A DNA stretch of 64,000 bases from Lyngbya confervoides BDU141951 (GCF_000817775.3 NZ_JTHE03000004.1:1-64000), one strand, 5' to 3'; shown: positions 16,662-26,749, numbered from the stretch's first letter. Notes: generated from the sequence alone by a model not told the origin. Numbers and translations are program-made.

Positions 16662-17402
16662 ATGAGTTCTCCCGATCCCTCGCGAACGAATCGTAATCCC
16701 ATTGATGAGCAGATTCGGCAGTTTAGCCTGGGCCAATTTCGTTCGATGGGGCTGCTGCACACCATTGGGTATGGAATTCTGCTGCTGGTTCTCATGGACG
16801 TGTTCGTGCTGCTGATCCCGCCGCGGCTGATGAATCCCACCTGGGAATTTCAAACCTTTGGTCAATGTGTGGAGCGCCTCCCCGTGTTGTTTCTGGGGTT
16901 GGTTCTAATTTTTATTGGCGAAAATAACCCGCGTGCGCCCCTCGAAAGGATGGTGGTGCGATCGCTATCCTGGGCAACGCTATTTCTGTCCATTATCTTT
17001 TTCCTCTTGGTTCCCCCCGGCATTTTTAACACCATTCGCATTGATCAGGCCAATGAGCAGACTGCCAATTTGGAACTCAGTCAGCGGCTGTCGCAGATTC
17101 AGCAGGTGCAAAATCAGGTGGAGCAGGCCGATAGCGCCACAGAACTCCAGCGACTCTCAAGGATCCTGCGCAATAGTCCGGAACCTCCGACTACCGCTTC
17201 CCCAGAGGATCTATCCAACACGCGACAGGAGTTGTTAGCGGTGCTGCAAAATCAAGAACAGCTGCTCATTGCGGACAGCGATCGCGACCTAAGAAATCAG
17301 CATCGCACCCTGGTAAAGCAGTCCTTCAAGTGGAACGTGGGTGCAGTCATTGCCGGAACCCTGTTGGCGCTCACCTGGGTCAACACCCGCTGGGCCAGAT
17401 AG
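16662..17402 (+). CDS. HpsJ-like membrane protein, exosortase-associated
   Basis: A 246-residue protein with an N-terminal cytoplasmic stretch, three hydrophobic segments (about 32-53, 66-86 and 100-122) and a long charged coiled-coil-like part (about 125-215, rich in Gln/Glu: LSQRLSQIQQVQNQVEQA). A final hydrophobic segment lies near the C-terminus. This layout matches the HpsJ family of hormogonium-polysaccharide loci and of cyanoexosortase A neighbourhoods. It is third in the operon with the EAL-WecG fusion and the exosortase. Its molecular role is unknown; a scaffold in polysaccharide secretion is a guess. Confidence 0.75.
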   Translation: MSSPDPSRTNRNPIDEQIRQFSLGQFRSMGLLHTIGYGILLLVLMDVFVLLIPPRLMNPTWEFQTFGQCVERLPVLFLGLVLIFIGENNPRAPLERMVVRSLSWATLFLSIIFFLLVPPGIFNTIRIDQANEQTANLELSQRLSQIQQVQNQVEQADSATELQRLSRILRNSPEPPTTASPEDLSNTRQELLAVLQNQEQLLIADSDRDLRNQHRTLVKQSFKWNVGAVIAGTLLALTWVNTRWAR

Positions 17403-17555
17403 GGGGACAAGGTTAGCCGCAGCCATCTCCCCTGGGAAGGGATGGAAAACCTGGATTTCCTATCCACACCCAGACCAAGATCAAAACCAAGGCCAAGACC
17501 AAGGCTAAATTCGGTCAGATCAATCTCTACTTCATTTACTGCCCCAAAAAATATC

Positions 17556-17861
17556 ATGACCGTTCTGACTCCAGAGAGTAAAGTCGTTGCAGCCCCTAAT
17601 CAGGTTTCCTCCGAATTAGCGGGGGAGTCGGTTATTTTAAACTTACAGACGGGGCTTTACTACGGACTCAATGAGGTGGGAGCTTATATCTGGCAAGCAA
17701 TCCAGTCTCCCAAAACCATTGCTGAAATTTGCCAGGCGGTGATGCAAGAGTACGACATTTCCACTGCAGATTGCGAGGCGGACGTGCAAGATCTCCTCAA
17801 GGATCTACTGGCCGCCAAACTGGTAGAAGTCCGTCCTCCCGGCCCAGAAGACGCTCCCTAA
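17556..17861 (+). CDS. PqqD-like / RRE peptide-binding protein (lasso B1 type)
   Basis: About 101 residues from ATG 17556, with ESVILNLQTGLYYGLNEVGA typical of PqqD/RiPP-recognition-element proteins and of lasso-peptide B1. Such domains bind the leader part of a ribosomal precursor peptide and hand it to modifying enzymes. The frame stays open upstream to 17442, adding 38 residues rich in Arg and Pro (TPRPRSKPRPRPRL) from a repeated CCAAGRxC DNA motif; I regard this as untranslated. It is followed after 13 bases by the B2-type protease gene, so the two form a unit. Confidence 0.8.
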   Translation: MTVLTPESKVVAAPNQVSSELAGESVILNLQTGLYYGLNEVGAYIWQAIQSPKTIAEICQAVMQEYDISTADCEADVQDLLKDLLAAKLVEVRPPGPEDAP

Positions 17862-17874
17862 GGTCCCTGTCGTC

Positions 17875-18303
17875 ATGCTCGATCGACTCCAGCGCGCTGT
17901 TTTGCTCCTTCAGACGTTCCTGCTCCTGCTGATCACACGCCTGGGGTTAGCCCTGTTATCCTTTCAAACCCTGCGGGCGCTGCTGGAAAAACTCAGTGGC
18001 CTGTGGCTCCTGAGGCGATCGACTCCCCCTAATCCGGCCGCGACTCCGGTAACCATTCGTCGCATTATCTGGGCTGTGGAAAAAAGCGCCAGGCTAATGC
18101 CGGGGGGAGCAAAATGTTTGGCGAAGGCGCTCGTCACGCAAACCTTACTGGAGCGGCAAGGCTGCGCCTGCGAATTTAAAATTGGCGTGGCAAAATCAGC
18201 CGAGGGCGCGCTGGAGGCCCACGCCTGGATTGAACACCAGGGATTTATCCTGATGGGGAACCTTCCCGACCTCAGTCGCTATAAATCCTTTCCCCCCTTG
18301 TAA
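17875..18303 (+). CDS. Lasso-type B2 leader protease (transglutaminase-like)
   Basis: A 142-residue protein of the McjB C-terminal (B2) family. The N-terminal 45 residues are hydrophobic and partly membrane-like (LLLQTFLLLLITRLGLALL). The catalytic triad is visible as Cys in PGGAKCLAKALV, His in LEAHAWIEHQG and Asp in GNLPDLSRY. Family members remove the leader peptide of lasso precursors with the help of the B1/RRE partner encoded just upstream. The expected asparagine-synthetase-like cyclase (C) and a precursor gene are not present; polA follows. It may serve a precursor encoded elsewhere or a different RiPP-like process. Confidence 0.82.
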   Translation: MLDRLQRAVLLLQTFLLLLITRLGLALLSFQTLRALLEKLSGLWLLRRSTPPNPAATPVTIRRIIWAVEKSARLMPGGAKCLAKALVTQTLLERQGCACEFKIGVAKSAEGALEAHAWIEHQGFILMGNLPDLSRYKSFPPL

Positions 18304-18354
18304 ACCCTCTGCTGGATTCCAGGACAGAGGTTTGTAGACTCTAAACGCCGTTGC

Positions 18355-21249
18355 ATGCACTCTGTCAAATCTGTTCCCTCTGCCAAACTTGATCCCTCTG
18401 GGGCCAGCCCCACCTTGCTGTTAGTGGATGGCCACTCCCTGGCATTCCGGTCCTACTATGCCTTTGCCAAGGGGCAAGAGGGCGGGCTGCGTACCTCCAC
18501 TGGCATTCCCACCAGCGTTAGCTACGGATTTCTTAAGAGCTTCCTAGAGGCGGTGGAGCAAACCCAGCCGGACTACTTAGCGATCGCCTTCGATCTAGGA
18601 GGCCCCACCTATCGCCATGAGGCCGATCCCGATTACAAAGCGGGCCGGGCCGAGACGCCCGAGGACTTCATTCCAGATCTGGAGAACCTGCAGGATATCT
18701 TAGCGGCCCTCAATTTAAAAACCGTCATTGTCCCAGGGTACGAGGCCGATGACGTGATTGGAACCCTGACCCGTCGTGCCCAACAGCAGCACTGGCAGGT
18801 CAAAATCCTCAGCGGCGATCGCGATTTGTTTCAGCTGGTGGATCAAGAGGGGCTCGTCACGGTTCTCTACCTAAGCAGTGCTTACGGACGCCCCAGTCGC
18901 AAGGCTGTGGCCCATGAGATGGGACCGGTGGAAGTGGAGGCAAAGATCGGGGTGCGGCCAGACCAGATAGTAGACTACAAAGCCCTTTGCGGAGATAGCT
19001 CTGACAATATCCCCGGTATTAAGGGCGTGGGGCATAAAACCGCCGTTCAGCTGCTGGCGCAGTTCGATACCCTGGCGGGCATTTATCAATCCCTCGATCA
19101 CATCAAGGGATCCCTACAAAAAAAGCTGATCGCCGGCCAGGAGGCCGCCCTGCATTCACAGTTTCTCGCCCAGATTCACCTCGATGTTCCCATCCCAGCC
19201 GCCCTGGAGGATTTTGCCCTCTGCGGCATCAATCGGGAGACCTTAGTGCCCCTGCTCCACAAGCTTGAATTCCAGTCCTTGCTAGATCAGATCCATACTC
19301 TAGATCAGTCCCTCGCTAGCCCAGACAATAGCGATCCGGAGGAGGACTGGTTTTTCACTGCCGCCGACACGGAGGCAGCGCAGCAGGACACGCTTCAGCC
19401 TCTGCTTGTGCAAACTGAAGACCAATTGACGCATCTGGTGAAGATCCTCCAGGAGCAGCGCGATCCGACTCGCCCCGTGGCCTGGGATACCGAAACCACC
19501 TCCCTCTCGCCGCGAGATGCCGCCCTGGTGGGGATTGGCTGCTGCTGGGACGCATCTCCCGAGGCCGTTGCCTACATCCCCGTGGGCCATCAGTCAGGAT
19601 CGCAGCTGGCCCTGGATACGGTTCTGAGCGCCCTGGATCCAATTTTGAGCGACGCCCAATATCCCAAGGTGTTTCAAAATGCCAAATACGACCGTCAAGT
19701 TCTGAAATTCCAGGGAATTCAGCTTCGAGGCATCGTATTCGACACTCTGTTGGCCAGCTATGTGATCAATCCTGAGCAGCCTCATAATCTCTCGGATTTG
19801 TCCTCCCGCTATTTGGGGCTAAGGGCGCAAAAATATGCCGAAACGGTGCCCAAGGGCCAAACCCTTGCGGATTTATCCATTGCCGCTGGAGCACAATATT
19901 GCGCCCTGGATGCCTATGCCACCTACGGTTTGGTTCCAGCCCTTAGGGCTGAACTGGATCAAATCCCGGCCTTGCGATCGCTGTTTGCAGAAGTCGAACT
20001 TCCCCTGGAGCCTGTTCTGGCAGACATGGAAACCTGGGGAATCCGCATTGACCGGGACTATCTGGTTCACCTGTCGCAACAGATCGAAGCGGACCTGGAA
20101 CGCATTGAAACCCAAGCCCACACCGCCGCTGGAGTCTCCTTCAATCTGGGATCGCCTAAACAGCTGAGCACCCTGCTGTTTGACACCCTCGGCCTGGATT
20201 CCAAAAAATCCCGCAAAACCAAGCTGGGCTATTCCACCGATGCGGCCACCCTTGAAAAATTGCGGGGCGATCATCCAATGATTGATCTACTGCTGGAATA
20301 CCGCACCCTGGCTAAACTTAAATCCACCTACGTGGATGCCCTGCCCGCGCTGATTCGTCCCGATACCCAGCGAGTTCACACCGACTTTAATCAGGCCGTC
20401 ACCGCCACCGGACGGCTGTCCTCCTCGAACCCAAACCTGCAAAATATTCCCATTCGCACCGAGTTTAGCCGCCAAATTCGGGCTGCCTTCATTCCCCAAG
20501 ATGGCTGGATCCTGGCCTCCGCTGACTATTCTCAGATTGAACTGCGGCTGCTGGCCCATCTGAGCCAGGAGCCGCGACTGATTGAAGCCTTTCAAACGGG
20601 GAAGGATATTCACCAACTGACCGCCCAACTGCTGCTAGACACCGAAGCGATCACCCCCGACCAGCGGCGGATCGGGAAGATTATCAACTTTGGAGTGATT
20701 TACGGCATGGGCGCACGGCGGTTTGCTCGCGAAGCCGATGTGAGCTATCGCGAAGCCCAGGGATTTATTGAGCGATTTTACGCCAGATATCCGGGCATTT
20801 TTCAATATCTCAAGCGCATGGAAGCCCAGGCCGTGAGCCAGGGCTACGTGGAAACCTTGCTGGGTCGCCGTCGCTACTTTGAGTTTGACAGCCGCGCCCT
20901 GAAAGATCTTAGACACTTGCCCCTGGAAGATCTGCTCAGCCTAGATCTCAGCAGCCTGAAGATGAGTAATTATGACCGCGCCCAGCTTCGAGCCGCCGCC
21001 AATGCGCCTATTCAGGGATCGAGTGCTGATTTAATTAAAAAGGCCATGGTGACCCTGCACCCGCAGATCAATCCAGACCTTGCGCATTTGCTTATCCAGG
21101 TCCACGACGAACTAATTTTTGAGCTTGACCCTGATCACCAGGACACCCTTCTCCCGCTCATCCGCTCCACCCTGGAGCAGGCAATGCCCCTGCAGGTTCC
21201 CCTGGTGGTTGAGATGCATACGGGCCAAAACTGGATGGAGGCGAAGTAG
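18355..21249 (+). CDS. polA: DNA polymerase I
   Basis: A 964-residue enzyme for Okazaki-fragment processing and repair. The 5' nuclease domain (about 1-330) has LLVDGHSLAFRSYYA, EADDVIGTL and GDSSDNIPGIKGVGHKTA. The proofreading domain (about 365-590) keeps the DxE motif in VAWDTETTSLSP. The polymerase domain has YSQIELRLLAHLS (motif A), RRIGKIINFGVIYGMGA (motif B) and LIQVHDELIFEL (motif C). Length and all catalytic motifs are normal. It is preceded closely by the lasso-type B2 gene but is probably independently expressed. Confidence 0.97.
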   Translation: MHSVKSVPSAKLDPSGASPTLLLVDGHSLAFRSYYAFAKGQEGGLRTSTGIPTSVSYGFLKSFLEAVEQTQPDYLAIAFDLGGPTYRHEADPDYKAGRAETPEDFIPDLENLQDILAALNLKTVIVPGYEADDVIGTLTRRAQQQHWQVKILSGDRDLFQLVDQEGLVTVLYLSSAYGRPSRKAVAHEMGPVEVEAKIGVRPDQIVDYKALCGDSSDNIPGIKGVGHKTAVQLLAQFDTLAGIYQSLDHIKGSLQKKLIAGQEAALHSQFLAQIHLDVPIPAALEDFALCGINRETLVPLLHKLEFQSLLDQIHTLDQSLASPDNSDPEEDWFFTAADTEAAQQDTLQPLLVQTEDQLTHLVKILQEQRDPTRPVAWDTETTSLSPRDAALVGIGCCWDASPEAVAYIPVGHQSGSQLALDTVLSALDPILSDAQYPKVFQNAKYDRQVLKFQGIQLRGIVFDTLLASYVINPEQPHNLSDLSSRYLGLRAQKYAETVPKGQTLADLSIAAGAQYCALDAYATYGLVPALRAELDQIPALRSLFAEVELPLEPVLADMETWGIRIDRDYLVHLSQQIEADLERIETQAHTAAGVSFNLGSPKQLSTLLFDTLGLDSKKSRKTKLGYSTDAATLEKLRGDHPMIDLLLEYRTLAKLKSTYVDALPALIRPDTQRVHTDFNQAVTATGRLSSSNPNLQNIPIRTEFSRQIRAAFIPQDGWILASADYSQIELRLLAHLSQEPRLIEAFQTGKDIHQLTAQLLLDTEAITPDQRRIGKIINFGVIYGMGARRFAREADVSYREAQGFIERFYARYPGIFQYLKRMEAQAVSQGYVETLLGRRRYFEFDSRALKDLRHLPLEDLLSLDLSSLKMSNYDRAQLRAAANAPIQGSSADLIKKAMVTLHPQINPDLAHLLIQVHDELIFELDPDHQDTLLPLIRSTLEQAMPLQVPLVVEMHTGQNWMEAK

Positions 21250-21284
21250 GATTGCGCTGACCTGCGCTGGGGGTGTCCCCAGTT

Positions 21285-21797
21285 TCACCGCAGTAAACCG
21301 TGGCGCTGCCAGAAAATTTGCAGGCGCGTATACCAGGGCCATTGGTAATGCTCCGCCAACAGCCACAGCCCAATCCAGCCGTGGCCAATGAGGGTGGCCA
21401 CCATCCAAAAGGGGGGAATCCAGGCCCCGCGGCTGTAAGCAGCCACGGGAACAATGGCCATCGCCAAGCCCAGAAGCGTAGGCGGCAAGATCATAATGGC
21501 CAAGGCCACAGCCCACAGCCAAAGGGTGAGTGGCATCTCCACCTGCGGCAGCGATCGCCAGTTGTCCCCCGTCCACTGCCAGCGAAGTGATTGGGGAAAA
21601 TCCTCGATACTGAGGGTGGGACGCTGCACGGGCGGCGGCGGGACTTCCAGGGAAAAAATATGATGGCAGAAGCTACAGCTTACGGTTTCCATCAAGGCCA
21701 TCGCGTTTAAATGGCCGTGGCGACAGACCGGACAGACCTCATAGAGCGTCCGAGGACGAGAACGGTTTCGCTTGCCCAGTTTGGATAATCCAAGCAT
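21285..21797 (-). CDS. Zinc-ribbon membrane protein, conserved cyanobacterial
   Basis: A 170-residue protein. The N-terminus carries a CPVC...CSFC pair (about residues 22-44) that can bind zinc. After a Pro-rich linker there are two or three hydrophobic segments (about 85-110 and 115-150) and an aromatic tail (EHYQWPWYTRLQIF). It is convergent with polA, 35 bases from its stop. No function is known; the layout suggests a membrane-anchored protein with a cytoplasmic zinc finger. Confidence 0.65.
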   Translation of the reverse strand: MLGLSKLGKRNRSRPRTLYEVCPVCRHGHLNAMALMETVSCSFCHHIFSLEVPPPPVQRPTLSIEDFPQSLRWQWTGDNWRSLPQVEMPLTLWLWAVALAIMILPPTLLGLAMAIVPVAAYSRGAWIPPFWMVATLIGHGWIGLWLLAEHYQWPWYTRLQIFWQRHGLLR

Positions 21798-22190
21798 GTG
21801 TTTTCTTAGAACCCCATCAAAACGAACGCCTACCTTGCAGCCGCAGCCGGTACTCCGTAACTCAATCCTAAATCATTGCTCCTCGACCCTAAAATCCTCG
21901 ACCCTCGATACAAAAAAGAGGCCCCGCTCCACAGGAGAGCCAGGGCACACGAGTCTTCCGGAAGGATTAATGGGGAAGGACCGCAAGGCGAGCCTGCCAG
22001 AGTCCAAGCTGCGCCGCATCAATCAGAAGACCTCATCAATCCAGGGATGATCTTAAGGGGTGATCTCAATAGAGTGATCTTAAGGAACCTTCGACCCTGA
22101 CCGCCCTCCAGGCGTCATGGAGGCCGTCGTCAAAGCCTTGGGAAATTTTTAAATCGCGTTGAGAAAAGGACGGAAAACCCAGGTTGATTC
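21798..22190. other. GC-rich, structured intergenic region
   Basis: 393 bases with no supported gene. It contains several self-complementary stretches, including CCTCCAGGCGTCATGGAGG (about 22106-22124) and two copies of GTGATCTYAA around 22048-22085. The motifs GGATTAATGGGGAA and TCAGAAGACC recall parts of cobalamin riboswitches, but the central GGTGMAAATCC box is missing. An unidentified small RNA is possible. Confidence 0.3.
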
Positions 22191-22379
22191 CTAAAGAGAC
22201 TGGGTCTCTGTGCGGATTTGCGCGAGCAGGTGATCAATTTGGGACTCCAAAGAGAGGTAGGCTGCCCTTTGATGGCTGGAATAGGGCAGCTTTGCTGCGG
22301 TAACCTGGCGATCATCGGGCTGATCCTGGGGATGGGTCACCGCCGCTTGCGCTCTAGAAGACTCAACTTGGATACTCAT
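22191..22379 (-). CDS. Small conserved hypothetical protein
   Basis: A 62-residue polypeptide from ATG 22379 (MSIQVESSRAQAAVT). The second half, QRAAYLSLESQIDHLLAQIR, is predicted helical and resembles small cyanobacterial coiled-coil proteins of unknown function. TTG 22397 would add six residues. There is no membrane segment. It stands alone, divergent from thrC. It is a weak call based on composition and a plausible start. Confidence 0.45.
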   Translation of the reverse strand: MSIQVESSRAQAAVTHPQDQPDDRQVTAAKLPYSSHQRAAYLSLESQIDHLLAQIRTETQSL

Positions 22380-22639
22380 TACACAATTGATAAACAACAG
22401 GTTCTATGAAGTTCAGTATAGTAGCGCCAGTCTCTTAATCAGATTATGGTTCCTGTGTCAATTTTTAGATTGGATAGGGAATTCTGATGGGTCTGCCCCG
22501 CCGATCTAGAACCGCCGCAGGGACAGAGCGCGGTCAGGGTAAACTATAGAGACTGGAGCATCCACTTAGAACCTGAGGCCTTTGGGTTCTGGCAAGGTCC
22601 CCCAATATTTTTCATCGAGTTTGCAGAGCCGTTTCCATC

Positions 22640-23737
22640 GTGATTGACAGTTTATCAATGCCCACCCAGCGGGCCAACGGTTGGCCTGGGTTGATTGAGG
22701 CCTACCGCGCCTACCTGCCGGTCTCGGACCAAACCCCTGTGGTGACGCTCCACGAGGGGAATACCCCCTTGATTTCTGTTCCCGCCATCGCCTCGGAAAT
22801 CGGCAAAAATGTCAAGGTCTTTGTGAAGTACGATGGCTTAAATCCCACGGGCAGCTTTAAGGATCGCGGCATGACCATGGCTATTTCCAAGGCCAAGGAG
22901 GCCGGATCAGCAGCTGTCATTTGCGCCAGCACCGGCAATACTTCGGCGGCAGCCGCAGCCTATGCCCAGCGGGGCGGACTGAAGCCCGTCGTCTTAATCC
23001 CAGATGGCTACGTGGCCATGGGCAAGCTGGCTCAGGCGCTGCTGTACGGGGCCAAAGTTGTGGCGATTCAGGGCAACTTCGATCAGGCCCTGGAAATTGT
23101 GCGGGCGATGTCCGAAACCTACCCAATTACCCTGGTTAATTCTCTCAATCCCTATCGCCTCGAAGGCCAAAAAACAGCGGCCTTCGAGGTCGTGGATGTT
23201 TTAGGAGATGCCCCAGACTGGCTTTGCATTCCCGTGGGCAATGCGGGCAATATCACGGCCTATTGGCGCGGCTTTAAGGCCTATTTTCAGGAAAACCGGG
23301 CCAGCCATTTACCCAAAATGATGGGATTTCAAGCTGCAGGGGCAGCACCGCTGGTGCTGGGGACCAGGGTCTATGAACCGGAGACCCTGGCCACGGCCAT
23401 TCGCATCGGCAACCCTGCGAACGAAGCCCTAGCCCTGCAGGTGCGTGAGGAAAGCCAGGGGGAGTTTAATGCCGTCACCGACGCCGAGATTTTGGCTGCA
23501 TACCGCATGCTGGCGGCTCAGGAGGGCATTTTCTGTGAGCCTGCGAGCGCGGCCTCCGTGGCCGGGTTACTCAAGGTGAAGGACCGCGTGCCAGCCAATG
23601 CCACGGTGGTCTGCGTCTTGACGGGAAATGGGCTCAAGGATCCAGGCACGGCCATGGAGCAAGACGGTCAATCCTTCCACCAAGGCGTTCCAGCTCAAAT
23701 GGATGCAATCGCTGAGATCATCGGTATAGGCTCTTAA
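22640..23737 (+). CDS. thrC: Threonine synthase
   Basis: A 365-residue PLP enzyme that converts O-phosphohomoserine to threonine. The PLP-binding lysine is in [11 protein letters not shown], the phosphate-binding loop is [13 protein letters not shown], and substrate contacts are in [19 protein letters not shown] start at 22640 is preferred. The last 20 residues ([15 protein letters not shown]) are normal for the cyanobacterial type. The leader contains an AGAACC...GGGTTCT palindrome (about 22568-22590). A structured RNA region lies just downstream. Confidence 0.95.
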   Translation: MIDSLSMPTQRANGWPGLIEAYRAYLPVSDQTPVVTLHEGNTPLISVPAIASEIGKNVKVFVKYDGLNPTGSFKDRGMTMAISKAKEAGSAAVICASTGNTSAAAAAYAQRGGLKPVVLIPDGYVAMGKLAQALLYGAKVVAIQGNFDQALEIVRAMSETYPITLVNSLNPYRLEGQKTAAFEVVDVLGDAPDWLCIPVGNAGNITAYWRGFKAYFQENRASHLPKMMGFQAAGAAPLVLGTRVYEPETLATAIRIGNPANEALALQVREESQGEFNAVTDAEILAAYRMLAAQEGIFCEPASAASVAGLLKVKDRVPANATVVCVLTGNGLKDPGTAMEQDGQSFHQGVPAQMDAIAEIIGIGS

Positions 23738-23807
23738 TCAGGACTCAGCAGAAACTTATTTCGGAAAGACCTTTATTTTTTGCGAAATTTAGCTATACTT
23801 TTACCTC

Positions 23808-23935
23808 GTATGAGCTATCGATCCCCCCGTATAGCTCATACAGGTCCTCGAAATGGCAACTTATCCCGAAAGGTTAAGGCGCAAATTCGTAAGTCTACGT
23901 CCTAATCTGCTGTTTTTAGGGTAGGACTGTACGGA
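23808..23935 (+). ncRNA. Structured RNA, possibly GEMM-I (c-di-GMP) riboswitch-like
   Basis: A perfect 11-bp hairpin, GTATGAGCTAT (23808-23818) with ATAGCTCATAC (23831-23841), is followed by GGCAAC, a stem closed by a CGAAA loop, GGCGCAAA, GTCTACG, a CCTAA...TTAGG stem and GTAGGACTGTACGG. The order resembles the GEMM-I consensus (GGCAAACC, GAAA tetraloop, GACGCAAAGCC, CTAA receptor, closing GTTACCG), with differences such as a shortened GGCAAACC box. TACAGGTCC (from 23839) can pair with GGACTGTA (23924-23931), and that pairing excludes the upstream hairpin, as in a switch. No gene follows on this strand, so the target is unclear. Confidence 0.35.
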
Positions 23936-24118
23936 TGCCGAAGGGACTCTTACTCTTTTAGGCCGATCAGCACGCAGCGCGGCTACCTCTGATACCGTTG
24001 CATTGGTGGAGGCGGCAGCTTCTCCCAGGAGGTCTTCCCCGGATGCATGGAGAGCTTGAAGAGCACCCTTAAAAGCCTGCCCTCACAGTGGCCGGATTGA
24101 ACCTGATTTAAACCTGAT

Positions 24119-26749
24119 TTAAAACGGTAGTTCGAACTGTTCAGCCTCGCCTGATACGGGAGGGGGCTCCTGGCTATGTCCTTTACGCAACCCTACGGCA
24201 ATTTTGCTGTGTTTCTCGATTTGGCGCAGCACCTGCCTGGCACGTTGAATCACCTGGGGGGGCAATCCGGCTAGGCGTCCTGCTTCAATGCCGTAGGATC
24301 GACTGGCTCCTCCGGGGGCAACTTGATGCAGAAAAATAATTTGATCGGGCATGGCTTTCACCGTGACCTGATAGTTGGCCACGTTGGGCAGCAGGGCTGC
24401 TAACTCATTGAGTTCGTGGTAATGGGTGGCAAAAATGGTTCGCGCCTTAACCTGATGGGCCAGGTATTCCGCCACGGACCAGGCAATCGAAAGCCCGTCA
24501 AAGGTGGCCGTGCCTCGACCAATCTCGTCAAGGAGCACCAGCGATCGCGCGGTGGCGTGGTTCAAGATATTGGCGGTCTCGTTCATCTCCACCATAAAGG
24601 TTGACTGACCGGTGGCCAGATCATCCACGGCTCCCACACGTGTAAAAATGCGATCGCAGAGGCCCAGATGGGCAGCCGCCGCAGGGACAAAGCTGCCCAT
24701 CTGCGCCATGAGCTGAATCAGGCCCACCTGGCGCAGATAGCAGCTTTTTCCGCTGGCATTGGGACCGGTCAAAATCATCAGGTCCGCCCCGCCCTCAACG
24801 CTATGGCCCAGGGCTGTCCCATTGGGCACAAAAAAGCCGGAGGGAAGCGATTGCTCCACCACGGGATGTCGGCCTGCCTCAATGGCCAGGTGCCGATGGT
24901 CCTCCAGGACGGGACGACAGTAATTTTGGTAAAGCGCCACTTCGGTCAACCCCGCCAGCACGTCCACAGCCGCAATCCGCTGCGCCACGCAGCGAATCAG
25001 CTGGGCGTATTCCCCTACCTCGGCGCGCAAATCCACAAAAATCTGATACTCCAGCTCAAACAGCTCGGCCTGGGCATTAAAAATGCGGGCCTCTCGCTCC
25101 TTCAGCTCTGGCGTAATGTAGCGCTCTTCATTGGTTAGGGTCTGCTTGCGAATATAGGCGGCGGGAACCTGGTCCGCCTTGGCCCGCGACACCGCCAGGA
25201 AATAGCCGAAGGCCTTGTTAAATCCCACCTTTAGCGTGGAAATTCCGGTGCGATCGCGCTCTTCTCGCTCCAGGTTTGCAATCCACTGTTGATCGGCGTC
25301 CACTTGTGCCCGCAGCTGATCCAGACCAGTATGGACACCCGACTGAATTAAATTCCCCTCCGTCAGGCTCAAGGGGGGATTCTCCACCAAATGATCCAGC
25401 AGTCGCTGCGCCAGGGCTTCTAGAGTGGGGGGCACTTGCTGGATCTCGGTTAAGAAAGCGGTACTGCAATCTGCCACCCGGTGGGCCAAATCCTGCAGGC
25501 GCTCCAGGGAATCTGCCAGGGCCACCAGATCGCGGGCATTGGCCGTCCCAGATCCGGCCCGCCCAGCCAGCCGCTCCAGGTCATAGATATTCTGCAGCAG
25601 GGTTTGCAAATCTTGCCGCAGCAGCGGCCCTGCCATCAGTTCGGCAATGGTATCCTGTCGAGCTGAAATCTCCTCTAGATTTAATAACGGCTGCATGAGC
25701 CACTGGCGCAGGAGTCGGCCGCCCATGGCGGTGCGGGTGCGGTCTAAGGCCCACAGCAGGGACCCGTGATAGGTGCCGTCGCGCGTCGTTTGGGTCAGCT
25801 CAAGATTGCGGCGGGTTTGGTGATCCACAATCAGAAACTCGCTCAGGCTATAGGATCGCAGCAGTTGCAGCGGCACCTGAATTTCTTTTTGGGTGGACTC
25901 CAGATAGGCCAAGAGCCCTCCTGCTGCTCGTACTGCCAGGGGCAAACTTTCACAGCCCAATCCCTCCAGGGATCGCACCCTGAAGGTTTGCAGGAGACGC
26001 TGGCGGGCCTCAGCCAGCACAAAGGATCCCTGGGATCGCAGGGTATAGCAGAACTGCGGCGGTGCCCCTGGCGGAAGGCGATCGCATTGCTCTCCGGGCC
26101 GGAGCATCTGCTGTAAATCCGGAGCATCGGTCGGGAAAATCACCTCGGAGGGCTGTAGCCGCAGCAGCTCCTGAAACAGCCCCTCGCAATCGCTGCCCTG
26201 GGTCGCTAAAAACTCTCCTGTCGAAATATCCGCATAGGCCAGTCCCCAATGCTTACCCACGATCACAAAGGCCGCCAGGAAATTATTTTGGCGAGCCTGC
26301 AGGAGTCCTTCCTCCAGCACTGTACCGGGCGTAATCACCCGGGTCACCTCTCGCCTTACCAGTCCCTTGGCCAGGGCTGGATCCTCCACCTGGTCGCAGA
26401 TGGCCACGGAATAGCCCTTTTCCACGAGCTGACGACAGTAACGCTCTAGGGCATGGTGCGGAATGCCCGCCATGGTGGCTCGCCCCACGCTTTTGCCACA
26501 CTCTTTGCTGGTGAGTACCAGCTCTAGGGCCTTCGCAATCGTGCAGGCATCCTCAAAAAATGTTTCATAGAAATCGCCAACCCGATAAAGCAGAAGGTTT
26601 TGGGGATATTCGTCCTTAATGTCCACATAGTGACGCATCATCGGCGTCAGCGCCTCTCGATCCACCGCCTTACGATGCTGAACATGCGCTGGATTTTTCC
26701 CCAGTCTTGGCGATGGGGGAGTTGACCCTGCAACAGGAACTTGGGACAT
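24119..26749 (-). CDS. mutS: DNA mismatch repair protein MutS
   Basis: An 876-residue MutS1-type protein. The mismatch-binding motif is in [15 protein letters not shown] (a variant of GDFYE). The ATPase core has Walker [30 protein letters not shown], Walker [19 protein letters not shown] and THYHEL. It scans DNA for mismatches as a dimer and recruits MutL; no mutL is adjacent. The length is normal. It stands alone on the minus strand, convergent with the structured RNA downstream of thrC. Confidence 0.97.
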   Translation of the reverse strand: MSQVPVAGSTPPSPRLGKNPAHVQHRKAVDREALTPMMRHYVDIKDEYPQNLLLYRVGDFYETFFEDACTIAKALELVLTSKECGKSVGRATMAGIPHHALERYCRQLVEKGYSVAICDQVEDPALAKGLVRREVTRVITPGTVLEEGLLQARQNNFLAAFVIVGKHWGLAYADISTGEFLATQGSDCEGLFQELLRLQPSEVIFPTDAPDLQQMLRPGEQCDRLPPGAPPQFCYTLRSQGSFVLAEARQRLLQTFRVRSLEGLGCESLPLAVRAAGGLLAYLESTQKEIQVPLQLLRSYSLSEFLIVDHQTRRNLELTQTTRDGTYHGSLLWALDRTRTAMGGRLLRQWLMQPLLNLEEISARQDTIAELMAGPLLRQDLQTLLQNIYDLERLAGRAGSGTANARDLVALADSLERLQDLAHRVADCSTAFLTEIQQVPPTLEALAQRLLDHLVENPPLSLTEGNLIQSGVHTGLDQLRAQVDADQQWIANLEREERDRTGISTLKVGFNKAFGYFLAVSRAKADQVPAAYIRKQTLTNEERYITPELKEREARIFNAQAELFELEYQIFVDLRAEVGEYAQLIRCVAQRIAAVDVLAGLTEVALYQNYCRPVLEDHRHLAIEAGRHPVVEQSLPSGFFVPNGTALGHSVEGGADLMILTGPNASGKSCYLRQVGLIQLMAQMGSFVPAAAAHLGLCDRIFTRVGAVDDLATGQSTFMVEMNETANILNHATARSLVLLDEIGRGTATFDGLSIAWSVAEYLAHQVKARTIFATHYHELNELAALLPNVANYQVTVKAMPDQIIFLHQVAPGGASRSYGIEAGRLAGLPPQVIQRARQVLRQIEKHSKIAVGLRKGHSQEPPPVSGEAEQFELPF

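Noticed and set aside
21960-22040. Cobalamin riboswitch in the gap between the zinc-ribbon gene and thrC
   Set aside because: GGGGAA and CAGAAGACC are present, but the essential GGTGMAAATCC box and the surrounding stems are not, and no cobalamin gene follows.
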